This document shows, one piece after another, positions 35,029 to 43,158 of a stretch of DNA of 64,000 nucleotides. The stretch comes from Henriciella barbarensis (GTDB lineage: Bacteria > Pseudomonadota > Alphaproteobacteria > Caulobacterales > Hyphomonadaceae), in the NCBI RefSeq assembly GCF_003576345.1, contig NZ_QWGB01000003.1, positions 1 to 64,000 on the forward strand, in the 5' to 3' direction. Every line of letters begins with the position of its first letter. Positions within the stretch are counted from its first letter, which is position 1. The notes under the pieces are model-generated. The model saw only the letters and a list, made by a program, of their open reading frames with translations, did not search any database and was not told the DNA's origin. A program made the translations under genes and the position numbers.

Positions 35029-36360
35029 ATGAAAAAGATAGCTGTCATTGGCTCAGGAATTACCGGTCTCGGTGCTGCCTTTGCGTTGAAAGATACCGCT
35101 GACGTCACTGTATTTGAAGCGCGTGAGCGCGCCGGCGGCCATGCGCACACCAGAACCATCGACTATGACGGGAAAGAGCTGAATGTCGATGTCGGCTTTA
35201 TCGTCTATAATGGTCGCAACTATCCAAACCTGACGGGATTTTTCGAGGCGCTGGGGGTGGAAACGGAGCAAAGCGATATGAGCTTTGCTGTGTCAAACGA
35301 GGACGGGTTTGAATGGGCTTCGACCGTCAAGGGCATGTTCGCGCGGAAGCGAAACCTCCTTCGCCCGCGGTTCCACAAATTCTGGCGAACGATCCTGAAG
35401 TTCAATGACATTGCGCGCGAGGAGCTCGCCGCCGGTTGCATTGGAAATGAGACGCTTGGCGTCTGGCTGGACCAGAAGGCTTTCAGCGAAGACTTCAAGC
35501 AGAACTACATTCTGCCCATGGGGGGCGCGATCTGGTCGACGCCGCCCGCGGAAATGATGGATTATCCCGCGCTCAGCTTCTTCCGCTTTTTCGAAAACCA
35601 TCGCCTTATGCATGCAGAGCGCCCGAAATGGCGCACGGTGACGGGTGGCTCAAAGCGCTATGTCGACAAGGCGTGCCGCGCCCTTGGATCGCGCCTGCGC
35701 CTCAACGCGCCGGTCAAACAGGTCAGCCCGTTCGGCCAGCATGTGCGTGTAACGACTGAGGATGGCCGCGAACATCTTTTCGATGATGTCATTCTGGCTG
35801 TTCATTCAGACACGGCGCAGCAGATGCTGGCTCCGGCCTATGAAGATCAACGCTTCCTGCTCAATTCGGTCGGATACAGGCCAAACCGCATTTTTCTGCA
35901 TCGCGATCCCGCTTACATGCCGAGCCGAAAGGCTGCCTGGGCAAGCTGGAACGTGATTCAGAAGTATTCTGACGGCGAGAACATTTGCCTCACTTACTGG
36001 ATGAACCGGCTGCAGAACCTGCCGAACGACCGCCCTCTCTTCGTGACGCTGAACCCGTCAGTTCCACCAGCGCCTGAGAACGTATTCCACGAAGTGACGT
36101 TCGATCATCCCCAGTTCGATGCGCCTGCCGCTGCTGCTTGCAGATCACTGGAACGCATTCAGGGCGACCGGGGGCTGTGGATGGCTGGGGCATGGCTAGG
36201 CTCCGGCTTTCACGAAGATGGCCTCAAGAGCGGGCTTCGAGCCGCGCTGTCGCTAGGCGGGCAAGTCCCATGGGATGCTGAAGGTGTAGAACGCGTCGTT
36301 CCCTCAGCGGACCGGGTGGTGGCCGCCGATGTTAGAGCAGCCGGGACGGCAGCGCAGTGA
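35029..36360 (+). CDS. FAD-dependent oxidoreductase / amine-oxidase-like protein
   Basis: This 443-residue flavoprotein starts with a Rossmann FAD motif (AVIGSGITGLGAAFAL) and EARERAGGHAHTRT, continues through DVGFIVYNGRNYP, and ends with LWMAGAWLGSGFHEDGLKSG. This family is regularly encoded with a DUF1365 protein and a cyclopropane-fatty-acid synthase. The group is thought to modify membrane lipids under oxidative stress; the exact reaction is not established. It overlaps the next start (GTGA). Confidence 0.87.
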   Translation: MKKIAVIGSGITGLGAAFALKDTADVTVFEARERAGGHAHTRTIDYDGKELNVDVGFIVYNGRNYPNLTGFFEALGVETEQSDMSFAVSNEDGFEWASTVKGMFARKRNLLRPRFHKFWRTILKFNDIAREELAAGCIGNETLGVWLDQKAFSEDFKQNYILPMGGAIWSTPPAEMMDYPALSFFRFFENHRLMHAERPKWRTVTGGSKRYVDKACRALGSRLRLNAPVKQVSPFGQHVRVTTEDGREHLFDDVILAVHSDTAQQMLAPAYEDQRFLLNSVGYRPNRIFLHRDPAYMPSRKAAWASWNVIQKYSDGENICLTYWMNRLQNLPNDRPLFVTLNPSVPPAPENVFHEVTFDHPQFDAPAAAACRSLERIQGDRGLWMAGAWLGSGFHEDGLKSGLRAALSLGGQVPWDAEGVERVVPSADRVVAADVRAAGTAAQ

Positions 36361-37160
36361 GCAGCGCCAGCCCTGCACTTCGGCTACACGAAGGCGACAC
36401 CGTACATCGCCGGTTCACGCCGTTCGTATCTGATTTCAGCTATCGCATCTTCATGCTTGAAGTCGATATCGACCGATTGCCAGACGCGCGCGAGCAATGC
36501 CGCCTTTTCGGCATTGATGAGGGCGCGCTTTTCAGCTTTCAAACTGATGAGCACGGTGCCCAGGGTGAGCAGTCTCTGCGAGGGTGGGCGGAAGAACGGT
36601 TGCTGGAAGCCGGTATCGACGCGTCGTCGCTTAGGCTGAAGCTGATCACCTTTCCCCGCCACCTGTTCTACAAGTTTGCACCCATATCCGTCTGGATTGC
36701 GGAGGATGAGGATGCACGACCTGCGGGGGTCATTTACGAAGTGCGCAACACGTTTGGTGAGCGCCACGTTTATGTGGCAGCGGCCGACGGCGGGTGGAGC
36801 CGGCATGCTGCGGACAAGGTCTTCCACGTCTCGCCGTTCTTTGACGTGTCCGGAAAGTATGAGTTTTCACTTCAGCGAGACGAGACGACGCTGCGCCTGG
36901 GGGTGAGCACTGTCTCTGAAGGCGGCGTGAAACATATGGCGACCCTGTCGACAAAAGCGGCTGCAGCTACGGACAGTGCGCTGATCCGCAAGGCGGTTTC
37001 AATGCCGTTTTCGACCCTCGGGGTCACTCTTGCCATTCACTGGGAAGCCTTGAAGCTATGGCTGAAGGGCGCAAACTATCATCCAAAACCGCATCAGGCG
37101 CAGCGGAAGGTGTCGGTTGCTACGGCCTCTGGCCGCCTTTCGGAGGAGACACATCAATGA
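36357..37160 (+). CDS. DUF1365 protein
   Basis: This 267-residue protein starts at GTG 36357, overlapping the previous stop. It has the family features VHRRFTPFVSDFSYRIFMLEVDI, KLITFPRHLFYKFAPISVWI and KVFHVSPFFDVSGKYEFSL. The function is unknown. Fusion and neighbourhood patterns tie it to fatty-acyl chain modification with the flavoprotein and the CFA-type methyltransferase. It ends in an ATGA overlap with that gene. Confidence 0.88.
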   Translation: MSSASPALRLHEGDTVHRRFTPFVSDFSYRIFMLEVDIDRLPDAREQCRLFGIDEGALFSFQTDEHGAQGEQSLRGWAEERLLEAGIDASSLRLKLITFPRHLFYKFAPISVWIAEDEDARPAGVIYEVRNTFGERHVYVAAADGGWSRHAADKVFHVSPFFDVSGKYEFSLQRDETTLRLGVSTVSEGGVKHMATLSTKAAAATDSALIRKAVSMPFSTLGVTLAIHWEALKLWLKGANYHPKPHQAQRKVSVATASGRLSEETHQ

Positions 37161-38389
37161 ACCAGCACACAGGCGAAATTCGCGCGACGGTCTCATCGCT
37201 AAGGCAATTGTCAGGTGTTCCGGCAGGGTTCAGGCTGGCTGGGCTTTTCCTCCTCCGGACGGAAAATGGCTCGCTTCGCTTCAATCTGCCTGATGGCCGG
37301 TCGGTCCTGTTCGATCAGGGTAGGCCGGGGCCGCACGCGGTCGTCGATGTCCACGAATTTGGTTTTGCGAAACGTGCGCTGGCAGGCGGCGATATCGGTT
37401 TCGCCGAGAGCTACATGGACGGCGAGTGGTCAACGCCAGATCTAACGTCTGTGCTGGAATACTTCTCCGAGAACTTCGAGGCAGCTGGCAAGCTTGCGGT
37501 GGGCGGATCGATGGTAAAGGCCATCAACAAGATGCGCCACTTCTTCAATCGCAACAGCCGTGCGGGCGCGCGCCGCAACATCATGGCGCACTATGACCTC
37601 GGCAACGACTTCTACTCTGCCTGGCTGGATGAAACGATGACTTATTCGTCGGCCCTGTACGACAAGCCAAACCTGTCATTGGAGCAGGCGCAGACAGCCA
37701 AATACAAGGGCATTGCAGACCAGCTGGCCGCTGGCCCTGATAGCCATTTGCTTGAGATCGGTTGTGGTTGGGGCGGGTTTGCTGAATATGCGGCGAAAGC
37801 ACGCGGCTCAAAGGTCACCTGCCTGACAATCTCAGAAGCGCAACGCGACTACGCGGCGGCTCGCATGCAGCGCGCAGGACTGTCGGACCGGGTGGATATA
37901 CGTCTGGAGGATTATCGCGACCATCAAGGCAGGTATGATGGTGTCGCGTCTATCGAGATGTTCGAAGCGGTCGGAGAGGCCTACTGGCCCAGCTATTTCG
38001 AGAAAGTCCGCGAAAGCCTCAATGAAAACGCCAAGGCAGCGCTCCAGATCATCACAATTGATGACGGCCTGTTCCGGCGCTATCGCAAACGCACTGATTT
38101 CATCCAGCGTTACATCTTCCCTGGCGGGATGTTGCCGAGCGAAAAAGCGCTACGAGAATCACTGGCCAACGCAGGCCTTCGTTTCGATGCTGTGCATTAT
38201 TTCGGGCAGGACTACGCCCGCACGCTGAAGCTCTGGGCTGAGCGTTTCGAAGAGGCGTGGGACAGGATCCAGACGTTTGGCTTCGATGAACGTTTTCGCA
38301 GACTTTGGCGCTTCTATCTCAGCTATTGCGAAGCTGGGTTCGGCAACGGCCGGATCAATGTCGGCCAGTTCCAGCTGTCTCGGGCATAA
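37157..38389 (+). CDS. cfa: Cyclopropane-fatty-acyl-phospholipid synthase family methyltransferase
   Basis: This roughly 410-residue AdoMet enzyme adds a methylene (or methyl) group to unsaturated acyl chains of phospholipids. The CFA body is clear: MAHYDLGNDFYSAWLDETMTYS, the AdoMet motif LLEIGCGWGGFAEYAA, SIEMFEAVGE and RYIFPGGMLPS. ATG 37157 overlaps the DUF1365 stop. A longer in-frame reading from 37058 lies inside that gene and is rejected. It ends the operon, followed directly by a terminator. Confidence 0.93.
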   Translation: MNQHTGEIRATVSSLRQLSGVPAGFRLAGLFLLRTENGSLRFNLPDGRSVLFDQGRPGPHAVVDVHEFGFAKRALAGGDIGFAESYMDGEWSTPDLTSVLEYFSENFEAAGKLAVGGSMVKAINKMRHFFNRNSRAGARRNIMAHYDLGNDFYSAWLDETMTYSSALYDKPNLSLEQAQTAKYKGIADQLAAGPDSHLLEIGCGWGGFAEYAAKARGSKVTCLTISEAQRDYAAARMQRAGLSDRVDIRLEDYRDHQGRYDGVASIEMFEAVGEAYWPSYFEKVRESLNENAKAALQIITIDDGLFRRYRKRTDFIQRYIFPGGMLPSEKALRESLANAGLRFDAVHYFGQDYARTLKLWAERFEEAWDRIQTFGFDERFRRLWRFYLSYCEAGFGNGRINVGQFQLSRA

Positions 38390-38391
38390 AA

Positions 38392-38415
38392 AAGGCGGGC
38401 ATCGCTGCCCGCCTT
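38392..38415. terminator. Bidirectional rho-independent terminator
   Basis: AAGGCGGGC-ATCGCT-GCCCGCCTT forms a 9-bp stem between the convergent cfa and DUF3108 genes. It begins 3 bp after the cfa stop. It is preceded by an A-run that becomes a T-run on the minus strand, so it can serve both directions. Confidence 0.85.
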
Positions 38416-38438
38416 CATTTCTTGATCGTGGCTTTTTT

Positions 38439-39146
38439 CTAGTAAAGCTGTGTGAGGACATAATCGATCTGCTGACCGCGCGCTTCGAAGCCGAGCTTCA
38501 CCCAGCGCGATTTATCATCGTACCAGAGGTCTACCGTGAGGTCTGACTGAAGACGGTAGTGGGTTGTTTCCACTTCCTCACCGCCGATCGTGAGAGTTTC
38601 ACGCCCTATTTTCTCAACATTCGTATCCAGCAGCTCACCAGTCTCAGTCGAAAGGATCTGACTGCTGAAAGCCTGCTGGATGTTCCAGTGGCTCGACGGA
38701 ATGATGCCGATTGGTGCGTCGCCCGAATAAGCCGAGCCATCAATCACGAGGCTGTCGCCGTCGACACTCGCTTCTACGTATTCGTCGTCGCCGTCGTCAT
38801 TCGTCTGTCCCTTCAAGCCAACAAGCTTGCCGTTTTCCCAGGTTTCAGTGGCGTCGAGTTCATATTTGAAAACGGTGATCGGGCCGAGACCGGCCTTCAG
38901 TTCGACATCAGACCGCGCAGTAAACGTGTCATCAGACTCGACGTCGAAAGAAATCTTGTGGGTCCCGAACTCCTTGCCTTTACGCAGTACGTTGAAGACG
39001 ATCTGGTCGCCATCTTCGGGCTGCCAGGCGGCCGGCGCTTCCTGTGACACTGGTGCGCTCATGGTGTCTGTTTCGGCAGTGTCTGCGAAAGCAGGCAAAG
39101 CGGTGAGAGCGGTAGCCAGTGCGAGTGTGCTGATCGTGGTTTTCAC
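38439..39146 (-). CDS. DUF3108 domain protein, periplasmic
   Basis: This 235-residue protein starts at GTG 39146, overlapping the cupin stop. It has a Sec signal peptide (LALATALTALPAFA-DT) and a beta-rich DUF3108 region (VFNVLRKGKEFGTHKISFDVE, WYDDKSRWVKLGFEARG). DUF3108 proteins are exported; the function is unknown. It is translationally coupled to the ChrR-like cupin gene and probably shares its ECF-type promoter. Confidence 0.82.
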   Translation of the reverse strand: MKTTISTLALATALTALPAFADTAETDTMSAPVSQEAPAAWQPEDGDQIVFNVLRKGKEFGTHKISFDVESDDTFTARSDVELKAGLGPITVFKYELDATETWENGKLVGLKGQTNDDGDDEYVEASVDGDSLVIDGSAYSGDAPIGIIPSSHWNIQQAFSSQILSTETGELLDTNVEKIGRETLTIGGEEVETTHYRLQSDLTVDLWYDDKSRWVKLGFEARGQQIDYVLTQLY

Positions 39147-39667
39147 GTAAATCTCCAGAATGGTGTATCAGCTCGAGCAACGAAGCAGGTACAAGCCTTG
39201 TTCCCCGCTGCGGCCGGGCGGTGACGCTCTCCTGGTGCTGCCAGGACAAGATCGCCGGCGTCGAAGGTGTCGCGGCCATCTTCCAGTCGTCCATCAAGAA
39301 CAATCATTGCCTCGAGTGCACTATGGCCATGAGCAAAAACCCGGTCACCGGGCTGCAGGCGCATCAGCGACCCACTCGTTTCTGGTAACTTGCAGAAATG
39401 GGCCCCCGAGAGGCCTTTGCGCCAAGGAACATCGTCATAATCGGTGTTTATTATCTCGGTCGCGATATCTTCCATCCGAAACAGCGCTTCAAGGTGATCT
39501 TCGCCTGCCGGTTTGATGTTGTCCCGAACCGCTTCCCAGGTGCGTGCTATCTCATCTCCTTCTTCGGTCATGAGACGGTGCAGTGTTGCGGCGAGGCTCA
39601 TGCTGGCCGACAAATTTCCGGTCGCGTAATCCAGCATAAAGGCGTGATAGGTATCGGGGTTGGACAT
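39143..39667 (-). CDS. ChrR-like cupin protein
   Basis: This 174-residue protein (ATG 39667) has the two-part ChrR layout. The N-terminal helical part (YHAFMLDYATGNLSASMSLAATLHRL) matches the anti-sigma domain. The C-terminal cupin keeps its metal ligands: His, His and Glu in VFAHGHSALEA and a later His in PGERHRP. The CxxC that completes the zinc site in ChrR is absent (RLMTEEGDE). No sigma-factor gene adjoins it. It overlaps the DUF3108 start by 4 bp. It may be a diverged regulator or sensor in a singlet-oxygen response. Confidence 0.75.
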   Translation of the reverse strand: MSNPDTYHAFMLDYATGNLSASMSLAATLHRLMTEEGDEIARTWEAVRDNIKPAGEDHLEALFRMEDIATEIINTDYDDVPWRKGLSGAHFCKLPETSGSLMRLQPGDRVFAHGHSALEAMIVLDGRLEDGRDTFDAGDLVLAAPGERHRPAAAGNKACTCFVARADTPFWRFT

Positions 39668-39698
39668 TTGTGTGCGCTCAAACAGATTAGGTTCGAAA

Positions 39699-39728
39699 TC
39701 TATACGCGCAGAGAGCCAGACTGGATCA
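39699..39728 (-). promoter_or_regulatory. Candidate ECF-sigma promoter of the cupin-DUF3108 operon
   Basis: Read on the minus strand, TGATCC (39728-39723), then 18 bases, then TATAGA (39704-39699) lies 31 bp before the cupin ATG at 39667. The layout is identical to that at 33512-33541 in front of the photolyase. A longer reading of the cupin gene from 39748 would run through this promoter, which supports the 39667 start. Confidence 0.65.
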
Positions 39729-39794
39729 GCCGGTCCCGGTGTTGTCACTGCGGTGGCTGATAGCTACATCGAAACTGCAAACGGAGTAGTCTGA

Positions 39795-40799
39795 ATGATC
39801 CTCAACTCGGTTCTCGACGCTATCGGGAATACACCCCTCATCAAGCTGCAGCGTGTTTCTGAGGAAACCGGATGCACCATCCTCGGCAAGGCCGAATTCC
39901 TCAATCCAGGACAGTCTGTAAAGGATCGGGCGGCTCTTGGCATTGTCCGAGACGCAGAGCGCTCTGGAGCCCTGAAGCCTGGCGGCACGATTGTTGAAGG
40001 TACAGCCGGTAATACCGGCATTGGCCTTGCTCTGGTTGGTAGCGCGCTTGGCTATCGCGTTGTGATCGTCATGCCGCGCACGCAAAGCCAGGAAAAGAAA
40101 CTGGCCGTGAAGCTCCTGGGCGCAGAGCTCATTGAAGTGGATGCGGTCCCCTACTCCAACCCGAACCATTACGCCCGATATTCTGGCAAGCTCGCCGGAG
40201 AGCTTGCCAAGACAGAGCCAAATGGCGCGATCTGGGCGAACCAGTTCGACAATACTGCCAATCTCGAAGCGCATTACGACACGACCGGTCCCGAGATATG
40301 GGAGCAGACCAAAGGCAAGGTCGACGGATTTATCTGCGCGGTGGGATCAGGCGGCACGCTCGCTGGCGTCGCGAAGTACCTTCAGGAGCAGAGCAAGGAC
40401 GTGAAGGTCGGGATCGCCGATCCGGGCGGCGCGGCACTCTATGAGTATTTCAAGAATGGCGAGCTGAAGTCCGAAGGTACTTCGATTACCGAAGGTATTG
40501 GTCAGGGCCGGATCACAAAGAACATTGAAGAGCTGAAAGTTGACTACGCCTACAGGTGTCAGGACGATGAGGCGCTGAAGATTCTCTACGATCTGATCCT
40601 TCATGAAGGGCTCTGCCTCGGCGGATCTGCCGGTATCAACATTGCCGGGGCTGTCCGCCTGGCAAAGGATCTTGGACCCGGTCACACGATCGTGACGATA
40701 CTTTGCGATTACGGCAATCGCTATCAATCCAAGCTCTACAATCCGGAATTCCTACGCAGTAAGGATCTGCCTGTTCCGCCATGGATGGAGGAGTCCTGA
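39795..40799 (+). CDS. cysK: Cysteine synthase A
   Basis: This 334-residue PLP enzyme makes cysteine from O-acetylserine and sulfide. The PLP lysine is in FLNPGQSVKDRAALG, the phosphate loop in EGTAGNTGIG, and the glycine-rich GSGGTLAG motif is present. The C-terminal region is slightly longer than in typical CysK. It is first of a three-gene sulfur operon, and the next ATG overlaps its stop (TGATG). Confidence 0.94.
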   Translation: MILNSVLDAIGNTPLIKLQRVSEETGCTILGKAEFLNPGQSVKDRAALGIVRDAERSGALKPGGTIVEGTAGNTGIGLALVGSALGYRVVIVMPRTQSQEKKLAVKLLGAELIEVDAVPYSNPNHYARYSGKLAGELAKTEPNGAIWANQFDNTANLEAHYDTTGPEIWEQTKGKVDGFICAVGSGGTLAGVAKYLQEQSKDVKVGIADPGGAALYEYFKNGELKSEGTSITEGIGQGRITKNIEELKVDYAYRCQDDEALKILYDLILHEGLCLGGSAGINIAGAVRLAKDLGPGHTIVTILCDYGNRYQSKLYNPEFLRSKDLPVPPWMEES

Positions 40800-41650
40800 T
40801 GGCACATGCATCGCCGCTCGTTTCTGCCAGCTGGTTGAAGGATAATCTGAAGGCGCCCGACCTTCGCGTCGTCGATGCAAGCTGGTTTCCGAGCTGGACG
40901 TCGAGTGCCGGTGCCGGTCGCCAGTCTTATGACCGGGGGCATATTCCGGGCGCGGTCTATTTCGATATCGACGAGATCAGCGACAGCGAAAGCGATCTGC
41001 CCCACATGATGCCAGATTCCGTGAAGTTCTCTTCGCGTGTGCGCAAGCTCGGCATCGGGGACGGCAACCGGGTCGTTGTTTACGATGCGAATGACTTTTT
41101 CGCCTCTGCGCGCGTGTGGTGGATGTTCCGCGTCATGGGGCACAAGGAGGTCTACGTACTGAATGGCGGCTTACGGGCCTGGCAGACAGAAGGCGGCGAA
41201 CTGGAAGACCTGCCGCCTGTGATTACTGGCGGGCGGCACTTCACGCCGCGCGTGCGCTCGGACCTGATCAAGTCGCGCAAACAGGTGGCGGCTGCTTCCG
41301 CCTCGGGCGAGTTTTCGATACTTGATGCCCGCCCCACGGGCCGTTTTTCTGGTGCTGAGAAAGAGCCTCGCCCAGATCTCCCATCCGGGCACATTCCGGG
41401 AAGTTTCAATGTCCCATCAGGCAAGCTGGTCGGCGCGGACGGCAAACTCGCCGCGAGAGAACAGCTCCAGTCCCTTCTCGGTGACTATGCTGAGAGACCG
41501 GTGATTACGAGTTGTGGTTCTGGCGTGTCGGCCGCGGTTATCGCGCTGGCGCTGGCAGAAATCGGCAACTGGGATGGCGCGGTGTATGATGGCTCATGGT
41601 CTGAATGGGCCTCACATCCAGAAAGCAAGATCGCGACAGCATCGGTATGA
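40799..41650 (+). CDS. sseA: 3-mercaptopyruvate/thiosulfate sulfurtransferase
   Basis: This 283-residue protein has two rhodanese domains, the first catalytically inert and the second with the active cysteine in ITSCGSGVSA. The CGSGV loop is typical of mercaptopyruvate sulfurtransferases. SGHIPGSFNVPSG is the domain signature. ATG 40799 overlaps the cysK stop; a longer reading from 40781 lies inside cysK. It passes sulfur from mercaptopyruvate, a cysteine breakdown product, to acceptors. It overlaps metC by 4 bp. Confidence 0.92.
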   Translation: MAHASPLVSASWLKDNLKAPDLRVVDASWFPSWTSSAGAGRQSYDRGHIPGAVYFDIDEISDSESDLPHMMPDSVKFSSRVRKLGIGDGNRVVVYDANDFFASARVWWMFRVMGHKEVYVLNGGLRAWQTEGGELEDLPPVITGGRHFTPRVRSDLIKSRKQVAAASASGEFSILDARPTGRFSGAEKEPRPDLPSGHIPGSFNVPSGKLVGADGKLAAREQLQSLLGDYAERPVITSCGSGVSAAVIALALAEIGNWDGAVYDGSWSEWASHPESKIATASV

Positions 41651-42807
41651 AACTCCCGACCCGGCTCATCCATAACCGCAAGGGAAACCCGGAGCGGCGA
41701 ACGGTGAACCCCCCTGTCGAGCGCGCATCGACTGTACTCCTGCCTGACCGGCAATCACTTTATGGCGGCGGTACCGGGTATGGCCGCATGGGGCTCTCGG
41801 TTCACAGGGAGCTGGAGGCGGCGCTGTGTGATCTCGAGGGCGGCACGCATGCGCGTCTGACGCCTTCGGGGCTTAGTGCATGCGCCGTAGCAATCGCCTC
41901 AGCTGTCGAGGCGGGCGACCACGTGCTGCTTTCAGATTCAGTTTACGGCCCCACCCGGCGTTTTTGTGAAAAGCGCCTGCCAACCATGGGCATTAGTGCT
42001 GCCCGCTTCAATCCGAGGGACCCGGCGGCGCTTGAAGCCGCCATTACGCCCTCCACGAAGCTGATTGTGCTAGAATCTCCCGGATCGTTGACCTTTGAGA
42101 TTTCTGACACGCCCGCGATTGTCGCCATTGCCGGCCGGGCAGGAATTACGACCGTAATGGACAATACCTGGGGCGCTGGCGTGTTTCACCGGCCGTTGGA
42201 CCTCGGCGTTGATATCTCTGTTCAGGCACTCACAAAATATATCGTCGGCCATGCTGATGCGTTCGGTGGTGCTGTCGTAACTAAAAACCGGAAACTAGCA
42301 GCGTCAGTTGAAAGCCTGACCGAAGACTGGGGTATTTCCCTTGGACCGGACGATGCCTATGCAGCGTTGCGCGGCACGCGTACGCTCAACACCCGTTTGA
42401 AAGCGCACGAAGCCAGTGCGCTCGAAATTGCTGAATGGCTTGGCAAGCAGGAAGACGTCAGCCTGGTTATTCACCCTGCCCTGCCCAATCATCCCGATCA
42501 TGAAGTCTGGAAGCGCGATTTTTCGGGTAGTTGTGGTCTTTTCGGGTTTCTGCTCGATGCGCCCGATGAAGTCCACATTGATGCGTTTCTGTCAGCGCTC
42601 AAACTGTTCAAGATGGGCTTTTCCTGGGGCGGATTCGAGAGCTTGATCATTCCTTCTGATGAGCAGCTTACCCGCCTGCCGGAAGATTGGTCGCAAGCCC
42701 GCAACGGTCGGCTGATCCGCCTTCATGCAGGCCTCGAAGATACCGCAGATCTTATCGACGATCTGGCCCGAGCATTCAGCGTCTTAGATAACGTAAAAAA
42801 TACTTGA
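41647..42807 (+). CDS. metC: Cystathionine beta-lyase
   Basis: This 386-residue PLP enzyme of the Cys/Met metabolism family has RTVNPPVERASTVLLPD at the N-terminus and GLSVHRELEAALCDLEGGTHARLTPSG. The PLP lysine is in VQALTKYIVGHADAFGG, and the family signature DNTWGAGVFHRP precedes it. It converts cystathionine to homocysteine or degrades cysteine-type substrates. ATG 41647 overlaps the sseA stop. Confidence 0.9.
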   Translation: MKLPTRLIHNRKGNPERRTVNPPVERASTVLLPDRQSLYGGGTGYGRMGLSVHRELEAALCDLEGGTHARLTPSGLSACAVAIASAVEAGDHVLLSDSVYGPTRRFCEKRLPTMGISAARFNPRDPAALEAAITPSTKLIVLESPGSLTFEISDTPAIVAIAGRAGITTVMDNTWGAGVFHRPLDLGVDISVQALTKYIVGHADAFGGAVVTKNRKLAASVESLTEDWGISLGPDDAYAALRGTRTLNTRLKAHEASALEIAEWLGKQEDVSLVIHPALPNHPDHEVWKRDFSGSCGLFGFLLDAPDEVHIDAFLSALKLFKMGFSWGGFESLIIPSDEQLTRLPEDWSQARNGRLIRLHAGLEDTADLIDDLARAFSVLDNVKNT

Positions 42808-42931
42808 TCTTTGAATTGCGATTCAATATCTCGACCGCCGACACGCAAGCGAGCTACGACGGTCCCGAAAGGGCGTCAGTACGGGTGAGCCCAGATGTCT
42901 TCACTTTCATCATCGGGTGCTGAGCCCGGTA

Positions 42932-43087
42932 ATGCTGGACGAGGATACTTGGATGGCACCGAACATGATCGCTTTGGCGGCAGCGTACAGCCGTTTGGAT
43001 GTGGCCTGGGACACCGGGCTCTACAACTATTACGACAAGAAATTCGGAGATTATGCGGCTGCGGTCGCTGAACTTATAAGGCCGTAG
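42932..43087 (+). CDS. Possible small ORF (51 aa) in a 350-bp gap
   Basis: In the gap between metC and the decarboxylase, a frame from ATG 42932 reads MLDEDTWMAPNMIALAAAYS and continues with a tyrosine-rich GLYNYYDKKFGDY before a TAG at 43085-43087. It looks like protein. No ribosome-binding site is visible and the frame is open upstream without a start, so it may be the 3' fragment of an older gene. A GCGGG-TTCG-CCCGC hairpin (43087-43100) begins at its stop. Nothing else is seen in 42808-43158. Confidence 0.35.
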   Translation: MLDEDTWMAPNMIALAAAYSRLDVAWDTGLYNYYDKKFGDYAAAVAELIRP

Positions 43088-43158
43088 CGGGTTCGCCCGC
43101 CGAACTGTCGTGCGCATCAGACGTTTGTTCTGGTGCAGTCAATAAGTTCACTGGCTTC

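Noticed and set aside
37058-37156. N-terminal extension of the CFA synthase
   Set aside because: It lies within the DUF1365 gene in another frame; ATG 37157 with ATGA overlap is the natural start.
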